DNA of 64,000 nucleotides from Pseudomonas maioricensis (GTDB lineage: Bacteria > Pseudomonadota > Gammaproteobacteria > Pseudomonadales > Pseudomonadaceae): NCBI RefSeq assembly GCF_022790535.1, contig NZ_LOHG01000006.1, positions 38,608 through 102,607 of the forward strand, read 5' to 3'. The position numbers and the translations under genes were made by a program. Positions within the stretch are counted from its first letter, which is position 1. Each line of letters begins with the position of its first letter. The notes beneath the pieces were generated by a model. That model worked only from the letters and a program-made list of their open reading frames with translations, was not told where the DNA came from and ran no database searches. Shown piece by piece: positions 42,922 through 53,197 of this stretch.

Positions 42922-43833
42922 TCAGGGAAGATCGTCAGCCTTCTCGGCGACAACTGGAGGAATGAGATCCTCTGTCGTCAGGTTCAGCCAGATCAGCACC
43001 ACGTTCGCGATATAGATGGAGGAGTAAGTACCCGCCACTACACCGACGAACAGCGCGATGGAGAAACCTTCAAGGTTGTCACCACCAAACACCCACAATG
43101 CCGCAATCGCCAGCAAGGTCGACACCGACGTTGCGACGGTACGCAGCAGCGTCTGAGTCGTGGAGATATTGATGTTCTCGATCAACGAAGCCTTGCGCAG
43201 CAAACGGAAGTTTTCCCGCACACGGTCAAATACCACGATGGTGTCATTGAGCGAATAACCGATGATGGCAAGCACCGCCGCCAGCACCGTCAGGTCGAAG
43301 GTAATCTGGAAGAACGACAGGATGCCCATCGTCACGACCACGTCGTGGATCAGGGAGATGATCGCACCCACCGCGAACTTCCACTGAAAGCGGAAGGCCA
43401 GGTAGATCAATACACCACCCAGCGCCAGCAGCATGCCCAGGCCACCCTGGTCACGCAGCTCTTCACCGACCTGCGGCCCTACGAACTCGACACGCTTGAC
43501 GGTAGCCGGGTTGTCGCCGCCCGCTTTACGCAGAGCATCGGCAACCTGAGAACCCAACTGCGGGTCTTCACCGGGCATACGCACGAGCAGATCGGTAGTG
43601 GCGCCGAAGTTTTGCACCACAGCATCGTGATAACCGGAGCTGACCAGCTCCTCACGAACCTTGCCCAGATCGGCAGGACGCTCGTAAGTCAGCTCGATCA
43701 GCGTACCGCCGGTGAAGTCCAGACCATAGTTGAGCCCTTTGCTGAACCAGCTGAACAATGCCAGAACGGTAAGGAGCATCGTGACGGCGAACGCAACATT
43801 GCGCACGCCCATGAAGTTAATGGTACGTAACAT
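42922..43833 (-). CDS. secF: Protein translocase subunit SecF
   Basis: A 303-residue RND-type membrane protein with six transmembrane segments and one large periplasmic loop; GYSLNDTIVVFDRVRENFR in TM4-5 is the SecF signature. With SecD and YajC it uses the proton gradient to pull proteins through SecYEG. Nine bases after secD, last gene of the operon. Confidence 0.96.
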   Translation of the reverse strand: MLRTINFMGVRNVAFAVTMLLTVLALFSWFSKGLNYGLDFTGGTLIELTYERPADLGKVREELVSSGYHDAVVQNFGATTDLLVRMPGEDPQLGSQVADALRKAGGDNPATVKRVEFVGPQVGEELRDQGGLGMLLALGGVLIYLAFRFQWKFAVGAIISLIHDVVVTMGILSFFQITFDLTVLAAVLAIIGYSLNDTIVVFDRVRENFRLLRKASLIENINISTTQTLLRTVATSVSTLLAIAALWVFGGDNLEGFSIALFVGVVAGTYSSIYIANVVLIWLNLTTEDLIPPVVAEKADDLP

Positions 43834-43842
43834 GGCAGCCCC

Positions 43843-45711
43843 TTAAATCCACAACTTCTTGAAGTCACGCCCGCCATAGATCAGGTTGACCATTGCGCGG
43901 GTCACCATGATGGCCGTGAACATCGAGGTAAAGATCCCGAGCGACATGGTCACCGCAAAACCCTTCACCGGGCCGGTGCCCATTGCGAAGAGAATGCCGC
44001 CGACCAGCAGCGTCGTCAGGTTGGCGTCGAGGATCGCGGTATAAGCGCGGTCGAAACCTTCATGGATCGCACGCTGAACGGTCATGCCGTTGGCGATTTC
44101 CTCACGTATCCGCGAGAAGATCAGCACGTTGGCGTCAACCGCCATACCCATCGTCAAGACGATACCGGCAATACCCGGCAAGGTCAGCGTCGCACTCAGC
44201 AACGACATCAACGCCAGCAGCATGACCATGTTCAGCGCCAGAGCGACTGTCGCGATCAAGCCGAAGAAGCGATAGATCGCCATGATGAACAGCGAAACGA
44301 ACAGCATGCCCCACAGGGAAGCGTCGATACCCTTGGTGATGTTGTCTGCACCCAGGCTCGGACCGATTGTGCGCTCTTCAGCGAAGTACATCGGCGCAGC
44401 CAGACCACCGGCACGCAGCAACAGCGCCAACTCGGAAGACTCACCCTGACCATTCAGGCCGGTAATCCGGAACTGAGCGCCCAGTGGCGACTGGATGGTC
44501 GCCAGACTGATGATCTTCTTTTCTTCCTTGAAGGTCTGAACCGGCACGTCTTTCTCGACGCCGTTGACAGTCTGCTTGGTGTAGGTAGTGGTCGGCTTCT
44601 GCTCGATGAAGATCACCGCCATGCTACGACCCACGTTGCTGCGGGTCGCACGGCTCATCAACTCGCCACCGTGACCGTCCAGGGTGATGTTCACCTGTGG
44701 ACGACCGTGCTCGTCAAAGCTGGCCTTGGCGTCAGTGACCTGGTCACCCGTGATGATCAGACCACGCTCCACCGGTGCTGCCGGACGACCGCCTTCGCGG
44801 AACTCGAACATTTCGGTGGTGGCTTTCGAATCATCAGGACCTGCGCCCAGACGGAACTCAAGGTTGGCTGTCTTGCCGAGAATACGCTTGGCTTCAGCGG
44901 TATCCTGCACGCCCGGCAGCTCAACCACGATACGGTTGGCACCCTGACGCTGAACCAGAGGCTCGGCAACACCCAACTCGTTGACACGGTTACGGACCGT
45001 GGTCAGGTTTTGCTTGATCGAGTAATCGCGGATCTCGTTGATCTTCGCCGGGGTCATTGCCAGACGCAGCACAGGAATGCCGTTCAGCTCAGCCGGGGTG
45101 ATTTCGAAATCGGTGAAATTCTTGCGAACCAGAGCGCGGGCTTCTTCACGGGCAGCGTCATCGCTGAAACCCAGTTGAATAGCGCCACCCAGTTGCGGCA
45201 GGCTGCGATAACGCACCTTTTCCTTACGCAACAGGCTTTTGACTTCGCCTTCATAAACTTTCAGACGTGCATCCAGCGCCTTGTCCATGTCAACTTCCAG
45301 AAGGAAGTGCACACCACCGGACAAGTCCAGACCCATCTTCATCGGGCTTGCACCCAGATTGCGCAACCACGGCGGAGTAGTTGGGGCCAGGTTCAGTGCA
45401 ACGACATAGTCATCGCCCAACGCCTTGCGCACAACATCCTTGGCTGGCAGCTGGTCTTCCTGCTTGCTCAGACGCAACAAACCGCCTTTGCCATTCTCGG
45501 CCAGCGAAGAGGCCTTGACCGCGATTCCGGAATCAACAAGCGCTTTGCTCGCCCGCTCCAGATCAGCCTGACCCACCTGCAGCGCAGTGCTTGCGCCGCT
45601 GATCTGGATCGCTGGATCGTCAGGGTAGAGATTGGGTGCGGAATAAATAAAACCGATCACCAGCACCGCCAGGATCAGTACGTATTTCCACAGAGGGTAT
45701 TTGTTCAGCAT
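43843..45711 (-). CDS. secD: Protein translocase subunit SecD
   Basis: A 622-residue membrane protein: one N-terminal TM, a large periplasmic P1/P4 domain (residues about 30-440) and five C-terminal TM segments with the SecD motifs GMAVDANVLIFSRIREE and GGIFTSMFTAIMVTR-like C-end. The ATG at 45711 is preferred to a GTG one codon upstream. Between it and yajC lies a GC hairpin (GGGGCGC 45733-45739 with GCGCCCC 45745-45751) that may reduce read-through or protect mRNA. Confidence 0.96.
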   Translation of the reverse strand: MLNKYPLWKYVLILAVLVIGFIYSAPNLYPDDPAIQISGASTALQVGQADLERASKALVDSGIAVKASSLAENGKGGLLRLSKQEDQLPAKDVVRKALGDDYVVALNLAPTTPPWLRNLGASPMKMGLDLSGGVHFLLEVDMDKALDARLKVYEGEVKSLLRKEKVRYRSLPQLGGAIQLGFSDDAAREEARALVRKNFTDFEITPAELNGIPVLRLAMTPAKINEIRDYSIKQNLTTVRNRVNELGVAEPLVQRQGANRIVVELPGVQDTAEAKRILGKTANLEFRLGAGPDDSKATTEMFEFREGGRPAAPVERGLIITGDQVTDAKASFDEHGRPQVNITLDGHGGELMSRATRSNVGRSMAVIFIEQKPTTTYTKQTVNGVEKDVPVQTFKEEKKIISLATIQSPLGAQFRITGLNGQGESSELALLLRAGGLAAPMYFAEERTIGPSLGADNITKGIDASLWGMLFVSLFIMAIYRFFGLIATVALALNMVMLLALMSLLSATLTLPGIAGIVLTMGMAVDANVLIFSRIREEIANGMTVQRAIHEGFDRAYTAILDANLTTLLVGGILFAMGTGPVKGFAVTMSLGIFTSMFTAIMVTRAMVNLIYGGRDFKKLWI

Positions 45712-45774
45712 CACGCCGCCCGCTTATAACGCGGGGCGCCTTGCGCGCCCCGTCGATTAGTAAAAGTCTGAATC

Positions 45775-46110
45775 TTAAATCGCTTTCAGGGTGCCCTTTG
45801 GCAGCGTGGCAGCAATAGCGCCCTTCTGCATTTTCAGCTCAACAGTGTCGGAAACTTCGATAACAACGAAGTCATCAGTCACTTTAGTGATCTTGCCAGC
45901 GATACCGCCGGTAGTAACCACTTCGTCGCCCTTCTGCAAGTTGCCCAGCAGGTTCTTCTGCTCTTTGGCGCGCTTGGCCTGTGGACGCCAGATCATCAGA
46001 TAGAAGATGACCAGGAAGCCGACCAGGAAGATCCATTCAAAACCGCCACCCATAGGGCCAGCAGCAGGTGCAGCAGCGTCCGCGAAAGCGGGAGAGATGA
46101 AAAAGCTCAT
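45775..46110 (-). CDS. yajC: Sec translocon accessory protein YajC
   Basis: A 111-residue single-TM protein (FLVGFLVIFYLMIWRPQAKRAKEQ, RPQAKR is the family signature) with a cytoplasmic beta domain. Partner of SecDF. Located 52 bp after tgt and before secD, the conserved queA-tgt-yajC-secD-secF order. Confidence 0.95.
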   Translation of the reverse strand: MSFFISPAFADAAAPAAGPMGGGFEWIFLVGFLVIFYLMIWRPQAKRAKEQKNLLGNLQKGDEVVTTGGIAGKITKVTDDFVVIEVSDTVELKMQKGAIAATLPKGTLKAI

Positions 46111-46162
46111 TTAGCACTCCAGTTGCATAATTAAGTAAAAAGCAGAAAAAACTTGTTTTGAC

Positions 46163-48357
<2,195 letters not shown>

Positions 48358-48465
48358 GATGGAGTTCGTCTAGCAGGGCCGCGAAGTTTAGCCGAAAGAG
48401 ACAAAATTGACCATGAAAGGTGATTGACCAACGGTAATACCGTCTGTAGACTTCGCCGCCATTGA

Positions 48466-48550
48466 GCCCTGATGGCGGAATTGGTAGACGCGGCGGATTC
48501 AAAATCCGTTTTCGAAAGAAGTGGGAGTTCGATTCTCCCTCGGGGCACCA
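48466..48550 (+). tRNA. tRNA-Leu (anticodon CAA)
   Basis: An 85-nt tRNA with an encoded CCA end. Acceptor GCCCTGA pairs with TCGGGGC; D-arm with GGTAGAC; anticodon stem CGGA/TCCG around loop TTCAAAA (CAA, reads UUG); variable arm; T-arm GGGAG-TTCGATT-CTCCC. The long variable arm is the class II feature of Leu. Followed by a hairpin terminator. Accessory sequence begins just after it. Confidence 0.97.
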
Positions 48551-48591
48551 CGACACACTTCAAGCTGTTGCTCAATGCAGCTTGAATACAA

Positions 48592-48620
48592 AGAAACCGG
48601 CCATTGCGCCGGTTTTTTTG
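48592..48620 (+). terminator. tRNA-Leu terminator
   Basis: Hairpin AAACCGGC-CATT-GCGCCGGTTT followed by T7, 40 bp after the tRNA. Confidence 0.85.
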
Positions 48621-48900
48621 TGGGTGGGATTCGTGCTTCCCCTTACCTGCGACTCCCCCCCCTCTTCCACCCTCCACTGCTTCCCATCCAAGACAACAGC
48701 AACACAAAACAGGGGCGACTCAGTCCGCCGTCTGTGGTCAGCTTAATAAACACCGGCGCCCGGGAATCGTTGCTGATGTCCCACACTCATGCCTTGTGAG
48801 TTATCGACCTCTCGGCCGTGTGCAGTCTCCTGAGCCGTTATGACCTTAAAATCGTAGATGGGCAAGCGGGTGGTGACGTCGCACTGTCCAACTTGCCGAT

Positions 48901-49257
48901 TCATTTCTTCGTAGATGCCCATCCTCCTTTCTTGCCTGAGCACAATTTGCCAGCGAGCCATGAAAGCGTTATCGCCGGAATAGAGAGGAAGGCCGCATAG
49001 ATGATACCGACACCTAGCAACGGGGATGATGTACCAGAAATCGCCAAAACCACTGGGATCTGAGAGAGCATTACAACGCCGCCTGCGGACCACTGTGAGC
49101 TTTTTAGAACTGCTCCAAGAATCACTGACAAAGCTAACGCGGCGGGATAGATGATGGTCCAGTAACTAGCCAGGTCCCAAGGCTCCTTAGCCCCTGTGAT
49201 TACTGAAACAACAGTCCAGAAAACCAGGGACACAACGCAGGTAACAATAAATGCCAT
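48901..49257 (-). CDS. Small four-helix membrane protein, unknown
   Basis: A 118-residue protein with four hydrophobic segments (FIVTCVVSLVFWTVVSVI; YWTIIYPAALALSVILGAVL; GVVMLSQIPVVLAISG; LLGVGIIYAAFLSIPAITLSWLAG) and a basic tail ending KKGGWASTKK. The ATG at 49257 has AGGGA upstream; TTG at 49263 is a weaker start. No family recognised. It is the first gene of the accessory region after the tRNA-Leu. Confidence 0.6.
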   Translation of the reverse strand: MAFIVTCVVSLVFWTVVSVITGAKEPWDLASYWTIIYPAALALSVILGAVLKSSQWSAGGVVMLSQIPVVLAISGTSSPLLGVGIIYAAFLSIPAITLSWLAGKLCSGKKGGWASTKK

Positions 49258-49583
49258 GAACAATTCCCTGACTTTCGGAGCAAATCGGTTTTGAGTGGTT
49301 TTTTAGTCTACTGGTTGTCCGGTCACCAATCCCAAAATAACAATAGCCAGCTAATAGGTTATAGCCTCTAGCCCACGTCGTCGGAGTGTCCGCCGATCTT
49401 CGGAGTTTCATACTGAACGTGAGCAACCGATGTCTGACCTGGGCTTAGTAAGACAAATCACTGGAGTGGAATCGGCAATACGAGTTTTGACACGCTCTGG
49501 GCCATAGACGGTCACTCGACATCTGCGTTTACGATCTGCCAGAGTATCAACCGCAAGCCTCGCCCTTTATCGAAGGCCTATTC
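49258..49583. other. Intergenic region with degenerate motif
   Basis: About 325 bp with no gene-like frame. It holds the upstream region of the membrane protein gene and one copy of the degenerate motif at 49495-49540 before the GNAT gene. Confidence 0.4.
49495..49540 (+). repeat. Degenerate cassette-boundary motif, copy 1
   Basis: Contains ctctgggccatagacggtca, similar in word order to the other copies (ggg-c-a-agc-ggtca). Weakest of the four. Lies upstream of the GNAT gene. Confidence 0.3.
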
Positions 49584-50060
49584 TTGATCCGTTTAGCTGA
49601 AGCAAAAGACGAGCCTGCGATCAGACACTGCGCTGAACAGGCCTACGCCCCCTATATACCTGCAATCGGGCGCAAACCCGCTCCAATGACCGCCGACTAC
49701 GGGGCGCAAATCGCGGCGGGGATTGTTTACGTGGCGACGGATGAAACCACCCGCGTCGAAGGCTTTGTGGTGTTTTATGCCGAGCAAGGGTATGTGCTGC
49801 TTGAAAATGTGGCCGTGCTGCCAAGCGCGACAGGACGTGGGGTAGGTAAATCACTGATCAGCTTTTGCGAAGATGCCAGCCAACAACTGGGAATGAATGC
49901 GGTGCATCTTTATACCAACGAGAAGATGACCGACAACCTCTTGATTTATTCCAGGCTTGGGTATGTTCAAGTGGGGCGGCGCACCGAGCATGGTTTCGAA
50001 CGCGTCTATTTCGAAAAAACCTGGGGTGAGGCAACTCGACAGTGCGTTACGTCTGACTGA
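49584..50060 (+). CDS. GNAT family N-acetyltransferase
   Basis: A 158-residue acetyltransferase. The acetyl-CoA loop is LENVAVLPSATGRGVGKSLI (V/L-x-Q/R-x-x-G-x-G/A type) at about residues 73-92, and the substrate strand EGFVVFYAEQG precedes it; NEKMTDNLLIYSRLGY is the usual C-terminal motif. The start is TTG with GAAGG 8 bp upstream; no ATG in frame is nearby. Bounded by boundary motifs on both sides. Substrate unknown. Confidence 0.8.
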   Translation: MIRLAEAKDEPAIRHCAEQAYAPYIPAIGRKPAPMTADYGAQIAAGIVYVATDETTRVEGFVVFYAEQGYVLLENVAVLPSATGRGVGKSLISFCEDASQQLGMNAVHLYTNEKMTDNLLIYSRLGYVQVGRRTEHGFERVYFEKTWGEATRQCVTSD

Positions 50061-50100
50061 TTGCGACTGAGCCTTAGCGTTGGCTAACAGGGCAACTATC

Positions 50101-50160
50101 GGCCAACTGGGGCCGGTCAAGAGTGGCTGCTTCGGGTCGAAAGCGGTCATCCACGGCCGA
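50101..50160 (+). repeat. Degenerate cassette-boundary motif, copy 2
   Basis: Contains tggctgcttcgggtcgaaag followed by cggtcat. Best-preserved copy on the plus strand; separates the GNAT gene from the DUF4279 gene. Confidence 0.4.
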
Positions 50161-50244
50161 TGGCTATCAACCCGGAGCGGTAGGTCGCGCAGGCAGCACT
50201 TCGGTATCGTCGTGAACCGGCTGACGACAGAGATGAGGATTTAT

Positions 50245-50655
50245 ATGACGACAACCGGCGAAGTATATTTCGCAATGTACGGCGACAATTTTGAGCCAGA
50301 CGAAGTGACGGCGTACGTAGGACTAACTGCGACAGAGATTTTTCGGAAAGGTCCGCGCAGTCCTGACGCCCCCCTGCGTCGAAACTCATGCTGGTCAGTC
50401 TCAAACGGAAGGATAGAAAGCGATTTGATCGACGTATACGAAATGTCTGATGCGTTAGTAACACGACTAGCACCATTTGCTGCAAAGATTGTTGAGGCAA
50501 AAAAGAAGTTTGATCTGAGGTGCGTTTTTCAGGTCGTACTGTGGATTGACCAAGATGAAGAAGCTCCCATGCCAGCTATAGGCTTTGGGTTACCAGTCAT
50601 TGATTTCATCCACATCGTAGGCGCGACAATAGATATTGATACCTATCGAAATTAG
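50245..50655 (+). CDS. DUF4279 domain protein
   Basis: A 136-residue protein that looks like the DUF4279 family: VYFAMYGDNFEPDEVTAYVG at the N-terminus, SCWSVSNGR in the middle, and QVVLWIDQDEEAPMPAIGFGLPVIDFIHIVGATIDIDTY at the end. ATG at 50245 is preceded by GAGG with 5 bp. DUF4279 proteins are often solitary and occur among immunity genes; no toxin gene is next to it. Function not established. Confidence 0.7.
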   Translation: MTTTGEVYFAMYGDNFEPDEVTAYVGLTATEIFRKGPRSPDAPLRRNSCWSVSNGRIESDLIDVYEMSDALVTRLAPFAAKIVEAKKKFDLRCVFQVVLWIDQDEEAPMPAIGFGLPVIDFIHIVGATIDIDTYRN

Positions 50656-50844
50656 GGCCTTCGAAGCATAGCAATTGGGCAAAATTGGCCTGTGCTTCAA
50701 GCTTCGTCGCCTTACTCCTGGTTTCTCAGATAGCTTTGAGGCTAGCCTGTCACCGGGCTAGCTGTCGCGCTACCTTCTGAGTTTTACTACGGCCTTTGTT
50801 CACGGGGCAAGGAGTGAAACGGACGAATTCGAACGACTACTTCT

Positions 50845-50900
50845 GGCCGGTTTCTGCTTGTAGTAAAGGGCTGAAATCGGCCAAAAGCAGCCATTGCGAC
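50845..50900 (-). repeat. Degenerate cassette-boundary motif, copy 3 (imperfect palindrome)
   Basis: Minus strand reads tggctgcttttggccgattt; the plus strand has tctggccggtttctgcttgt upstream, so the two halves form an imperfect inverted repeat around ggccg-tttc-gc. Lies between the DUF4279 gene and the 50947 gene. Confidence 0.4.
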
Positions 50901-50946
50901 GATGCAGTACGATACACGCCTACCGGTAGATCATAAGAGCTAACCC

Positions 50947-51360
50947 ATGCAATTCCTTGGTTTCGTGTTCGGGCATATCGAGGTTGAGATTCACGACCGT
51001 GCCTACGATCTGCATAACTTCTACCGAGCCAGCGCTATCAATTACGACATCGTGGATAGGTCGGCTGTACTTATCTTTACTCGACGGACTGAAGCTTGGG
51101 TGCCAGCCGAAGAGGCACGCAAGATTACTATCAGCTTCCATGAGGTCGATTACTTTTCAGCAAGTGGGCGGGATGTACACCCAATTGAAGGCGACGGTAG
51201 TGTTATCCATTCGATTGGAGCCGTGGTGTCCGACGCCGAGACACAAACCTTTTATCTCACAGATAACATCCAACCAGATCATCACCTTGTCATGTGTTTC
51301 GAGTCTGGTCTGACATTACGAGTACAAGCCGCTGAAGCACGGTGCGAAATCGTTTTCTGA
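50947..51360 (+). CDS. Hypothetical beta-rich protein
   Basis: A 137-residue protein not recognised. Predicted to be mostly beta strand, acidic, without signal or membrane segment, with two Cys near the C-terminus (MCFESGL, ARCEIVF). Small orphan proteins of this size and composition in such strings are often immunity proteins, but nothing in the sequence proves it. Bounded by boundary motifs at 50845 and 51370. Confidence 0.6.
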   Translation: MQFLGFVFGHIEVEIHDRAYDLHNFYRASAINYDIVDRSAVLIFTRRTEAWVPAEEARKITISFHEVDYFSASGRDVHPIEGDGSVIHSIGAVVSDAETQTFYLTDNIQPDHHLVMCFESGLTLRVQAAEARCEIVF

Positions 51361-51369
51361 ACGGAATAA

Positions 51370-51406
51370 ATTCTGGCCCTCGACGTCTGCTATGGGTCGA
51401 TTGCTG
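51370..51406 (+). repeat. Degenerate cassette-boundary motif, copy 4
   Basis: Contains gtctgctatgggtcgattgc and then tgcc, close to copy 2 (ggctgcttcgggtcgaaagc). It sits just after the 50947 gene and before the convergent 51411 gene. Confidence 0.4.
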
Positions 51407-51410
51407 CCAC

Positions 51411-51629
51411 TCAGTGAAAGTGGAAAAGCCTTGAGATCAAGCGTGAGGCTTTATCACCGTCGGCCTCATACAGATCGTGTAATCCGACCTGATCGGTGAG
51501 TTTGTGTAGATTGAAGTGGTTGTAAAACGCTTGGCCCAGTCGCTGATGCTCGAAGCTTCCTTGCCTCCAAAGCCGGACGAACTCCTCATAAGCGGCGCGT
51601 TCGATCTGTAACGAGGAGTCATTTCCCAT
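51411..51629 (-). CDS. Hypothetical helical protein
   Basis: A 72-residue protein (SLQIERAAYEEFVRLWRQGS near the start) with a strong ribosome site AGGAGA 7 bp upstream of the ATG. Sequence is helical and His/Phe-rich at the C-terminus (SRLFHFH). No family recognised. The only minus-strand gene in this part. Confidence 0.6.
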   Translation of the reverse strand: MGNDSSLQIERAAYEEFVRLWRQGSFEHQRLGQAFYNHFNLHKLTDQVGLHDLYEADGDKASRLISRLFHFH

Positions 51630-51794
51630 TTAAGTCTCCTATCATTAGAGGGACTCAAGCGTACTAGCTGCCTATCAGCCCTTCCAGCTCGGCCTTTCCA
51701 ATCAGACAGTCAGCTATAGGCGGACAAAGGCTCGACAACTCAGAACCTGCGCCCATTTCCCCGGTCGAACAGCGCATTGTTTACCCATAAGGAT

Positions 51795-52208
51795 ATGAAA
51801 TCCATGACTGGCCGCCTCACTGTTATCTCCCTCGCAGCCCTTGCCTTAATCAACCTCGCCGCCTGCACCCAGTATCGCTATGTCAAACCTGAAACCGAGC
51901 AGGGACAGCGCTGTGTTGCCGAGCTGGATGCAAGAGTCCAGGCCTGTGAAAAGCGAGCGGAGGAAAGCGTTCAGGGCCAGCGGGCGACTTACGAAGGCCG
52001 AATGGTTGGCTACCGAGCCTGCATGCAGCAGACCCCAGCGACCCCGCAAATTTCAAACCCCTGCGGCTCGGAGCCGGTCGACCCTGGCGCGGCGCAGAGC
52101 AAGATCTGTCGGCAGAATTACAAGGAGTCGTTCATTGACTGCGGAGGTCGACTGGAAGAGATCAAGGATAACCAGGCCTCTCATCCAGCTAATGGCGCAA
52201 CACCATGA
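51795..52208 (+). CDS. Cysteine-rich lipoprotein, unknown
   Basis: A 137-residue lipoprotein: signal LTVISLAALALINLAAC with lipobox LAAC. The mature part has six Cys (QRCVAE, QACEKR, RACMQQ, NPCGSE, KICRQN, IDCGGR), so three disulfides are possible in the periplasm, and an N-terminal coiled-coil-like part. Start is MKSMTGRL at 51795 or MTGRL at 51804. Overlaps the next gene by ATGA. Family not recognised. Confidence 0.65.
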   Translation: MKSMTGRLTVISLAALALINLAACTQYRYVKPETEQGQRCVAELDARVQACEKRAEESVQGQRATYEGRMVGYRACMQQTPATPQISNPCGSEPVDPGAAQSKICRQNYKESFIDCGGRLEEIKDNQASHPANGATP

Positions 52209-52483
52209 CGTCACAACCGAGCTACCTCTTCGCTTCGCTGAAGCAGCCGGATGAAGCAGGCGTCACCGCACTGGTAACGTTCGGCCTGGTGACCACGGAA
52301 GATGAGGTTTTTTATCTGGTTATTCGCTACATCGATTACCCAAACATCGTTGAAGGCGACCATCTCTACCATTCACTTGAAGAAGTGCTTGAAGCTGCAA
52401 GCGCGGAGTACGGGATAGGCCTACCAGATTGGCGAGACCTTTCGGCGGATGAAATCAGCGAAGTTGGAGCAAATATTCGCTGA
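52205..52483 (+). CDS. Hypothetical protein, coupled to lipoprotein gene
   Basis: A 92-residue acidic protein (LITT-type strands FGLVTTEDEVFYLVIRYI; then GDHLYHSLEEVLEAASAEYG and DLSADEISEVGANIR). Starts in the stop codon of the lipoprotein gene (ATGA). Not recognised; size and acidity resemble immunity proteins. The gene pair is a candidate functional unit. Confidence 0.6.
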   Translation: MTSQPSYLFASLKQPDEAGVTALVTFGLVTTEDEVFYLVIRYIDYPNIVEGDHLYHSLEEVLEAASAEYGIGLPDWRDLSADEISEVGANIR

Positions 52484-52696
52484 TGTATCAGTCTTGTCCG
52501 AACATGCCAATGAGGTCCCTAAAGAAACGTGACGCATGGATCACGGGCTGCGGCCCTCACCCTGCCCGCATTACCACAGCGAAAAATCGCAGCCATTAAC
52601 AGACTCCTCTGACAGCAATCCCCTCCGCGTTTCATTAGCATTTCCTCCCCCAAAAGTAGCGCCAAAGAGCTCGTTGCTCGCACCTATGGAATTGCA

Positions 52697-53197
52697 ATGG
52701 TTGAAGAAGACTGGCTTGCCGCGTGTCGTGATTGGTGTCGGAAAGCAAAATATCTATCTGATGAAATACAGTGGCAGGCGAAACCAACACATTCGGGATG
52801 GCTTCAAGCGACGAGTTCGCTATTGGATGAACGCCGAGTATCAATTCCTCATCTCTATTTCAAGGGCGAGTACCAGCCTGGTCGCATGGGTGAGCGTATG
52901 AGCTATGGCCTGATGTTTCGCGACGGGAAGGAGAAGCGCCGGGTTTTCATGTTGGAGATTTTTCCCAGACATGAGCGCTCCCATAAAGAACGCGACAGAG
53001 TGTTTTTTGGCCCACATATCCATCTTGGCGACGAAAGACTCTGTCAGGTCACCAGGACAGTTATCTCGCAGCTCAGATCAGCTACGATGTCTCGGTGGGT
53101 TGAGCGTTTCAGGCGACATGCAAGGGTTCTTGATAACAAAAACCGAACGCTGTCCCCGCCTTTCAAAGACGATTTTTTCGGGCATGAATATGGGTAA
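52697..53197 (+). CDS. Hypothetical protein, first gene of DUF1828 module
   Basis: A 166-residue protein. No clear homologue recognised, although small proteins encoded directly before DUF1828 genes (for example the DUF6978 group) are known in this arrangement; similarity to them could not be shown by eye. Visible features are a conserved-looking core HLYFKGEYQPGRMGERMSYG, EIFPRHERSHKER and VFFGPHIHLGDERL with clustered His, and a basic C-terminus. Its ATG has only a weak ribosome site. It overlaps the next gene by 14 bp. Confidence 0.6.
   Translation: MVEEDWLAACRDWCRKAKYLSDEIQWQAKPTHSGWLQATSSLLDERRVSIPHLYFKGEYQPGRMGERMSYGLMFRDGKEKRRVFMLEIFPRHERSHKERDRVFFGPHIHLGDERLCQVTRTVISQLRSATMSRWVERFRRHARVLDNKNRTLSPPFKDDFFGHEYG

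Noticed and set aside
44062..45729. Plus-strand frame of 555 codons opposite secD
   Set aside because: Antisense of secD; the real gene is proven by TM pattern and motifs.
48743..49093. 116-codon minus-strand frame after tRNA-Leu
   Set aside because: Overlaps the membrane protein gene in another frame and lacks hydrophobic pattern or ribosome site.
52536..52901. 121-codon frame overlapping the start of the 52697 gene
   Set aside because: Contains Pro/Ser-rich noise and overlaps a better frame with conserved-looking core.
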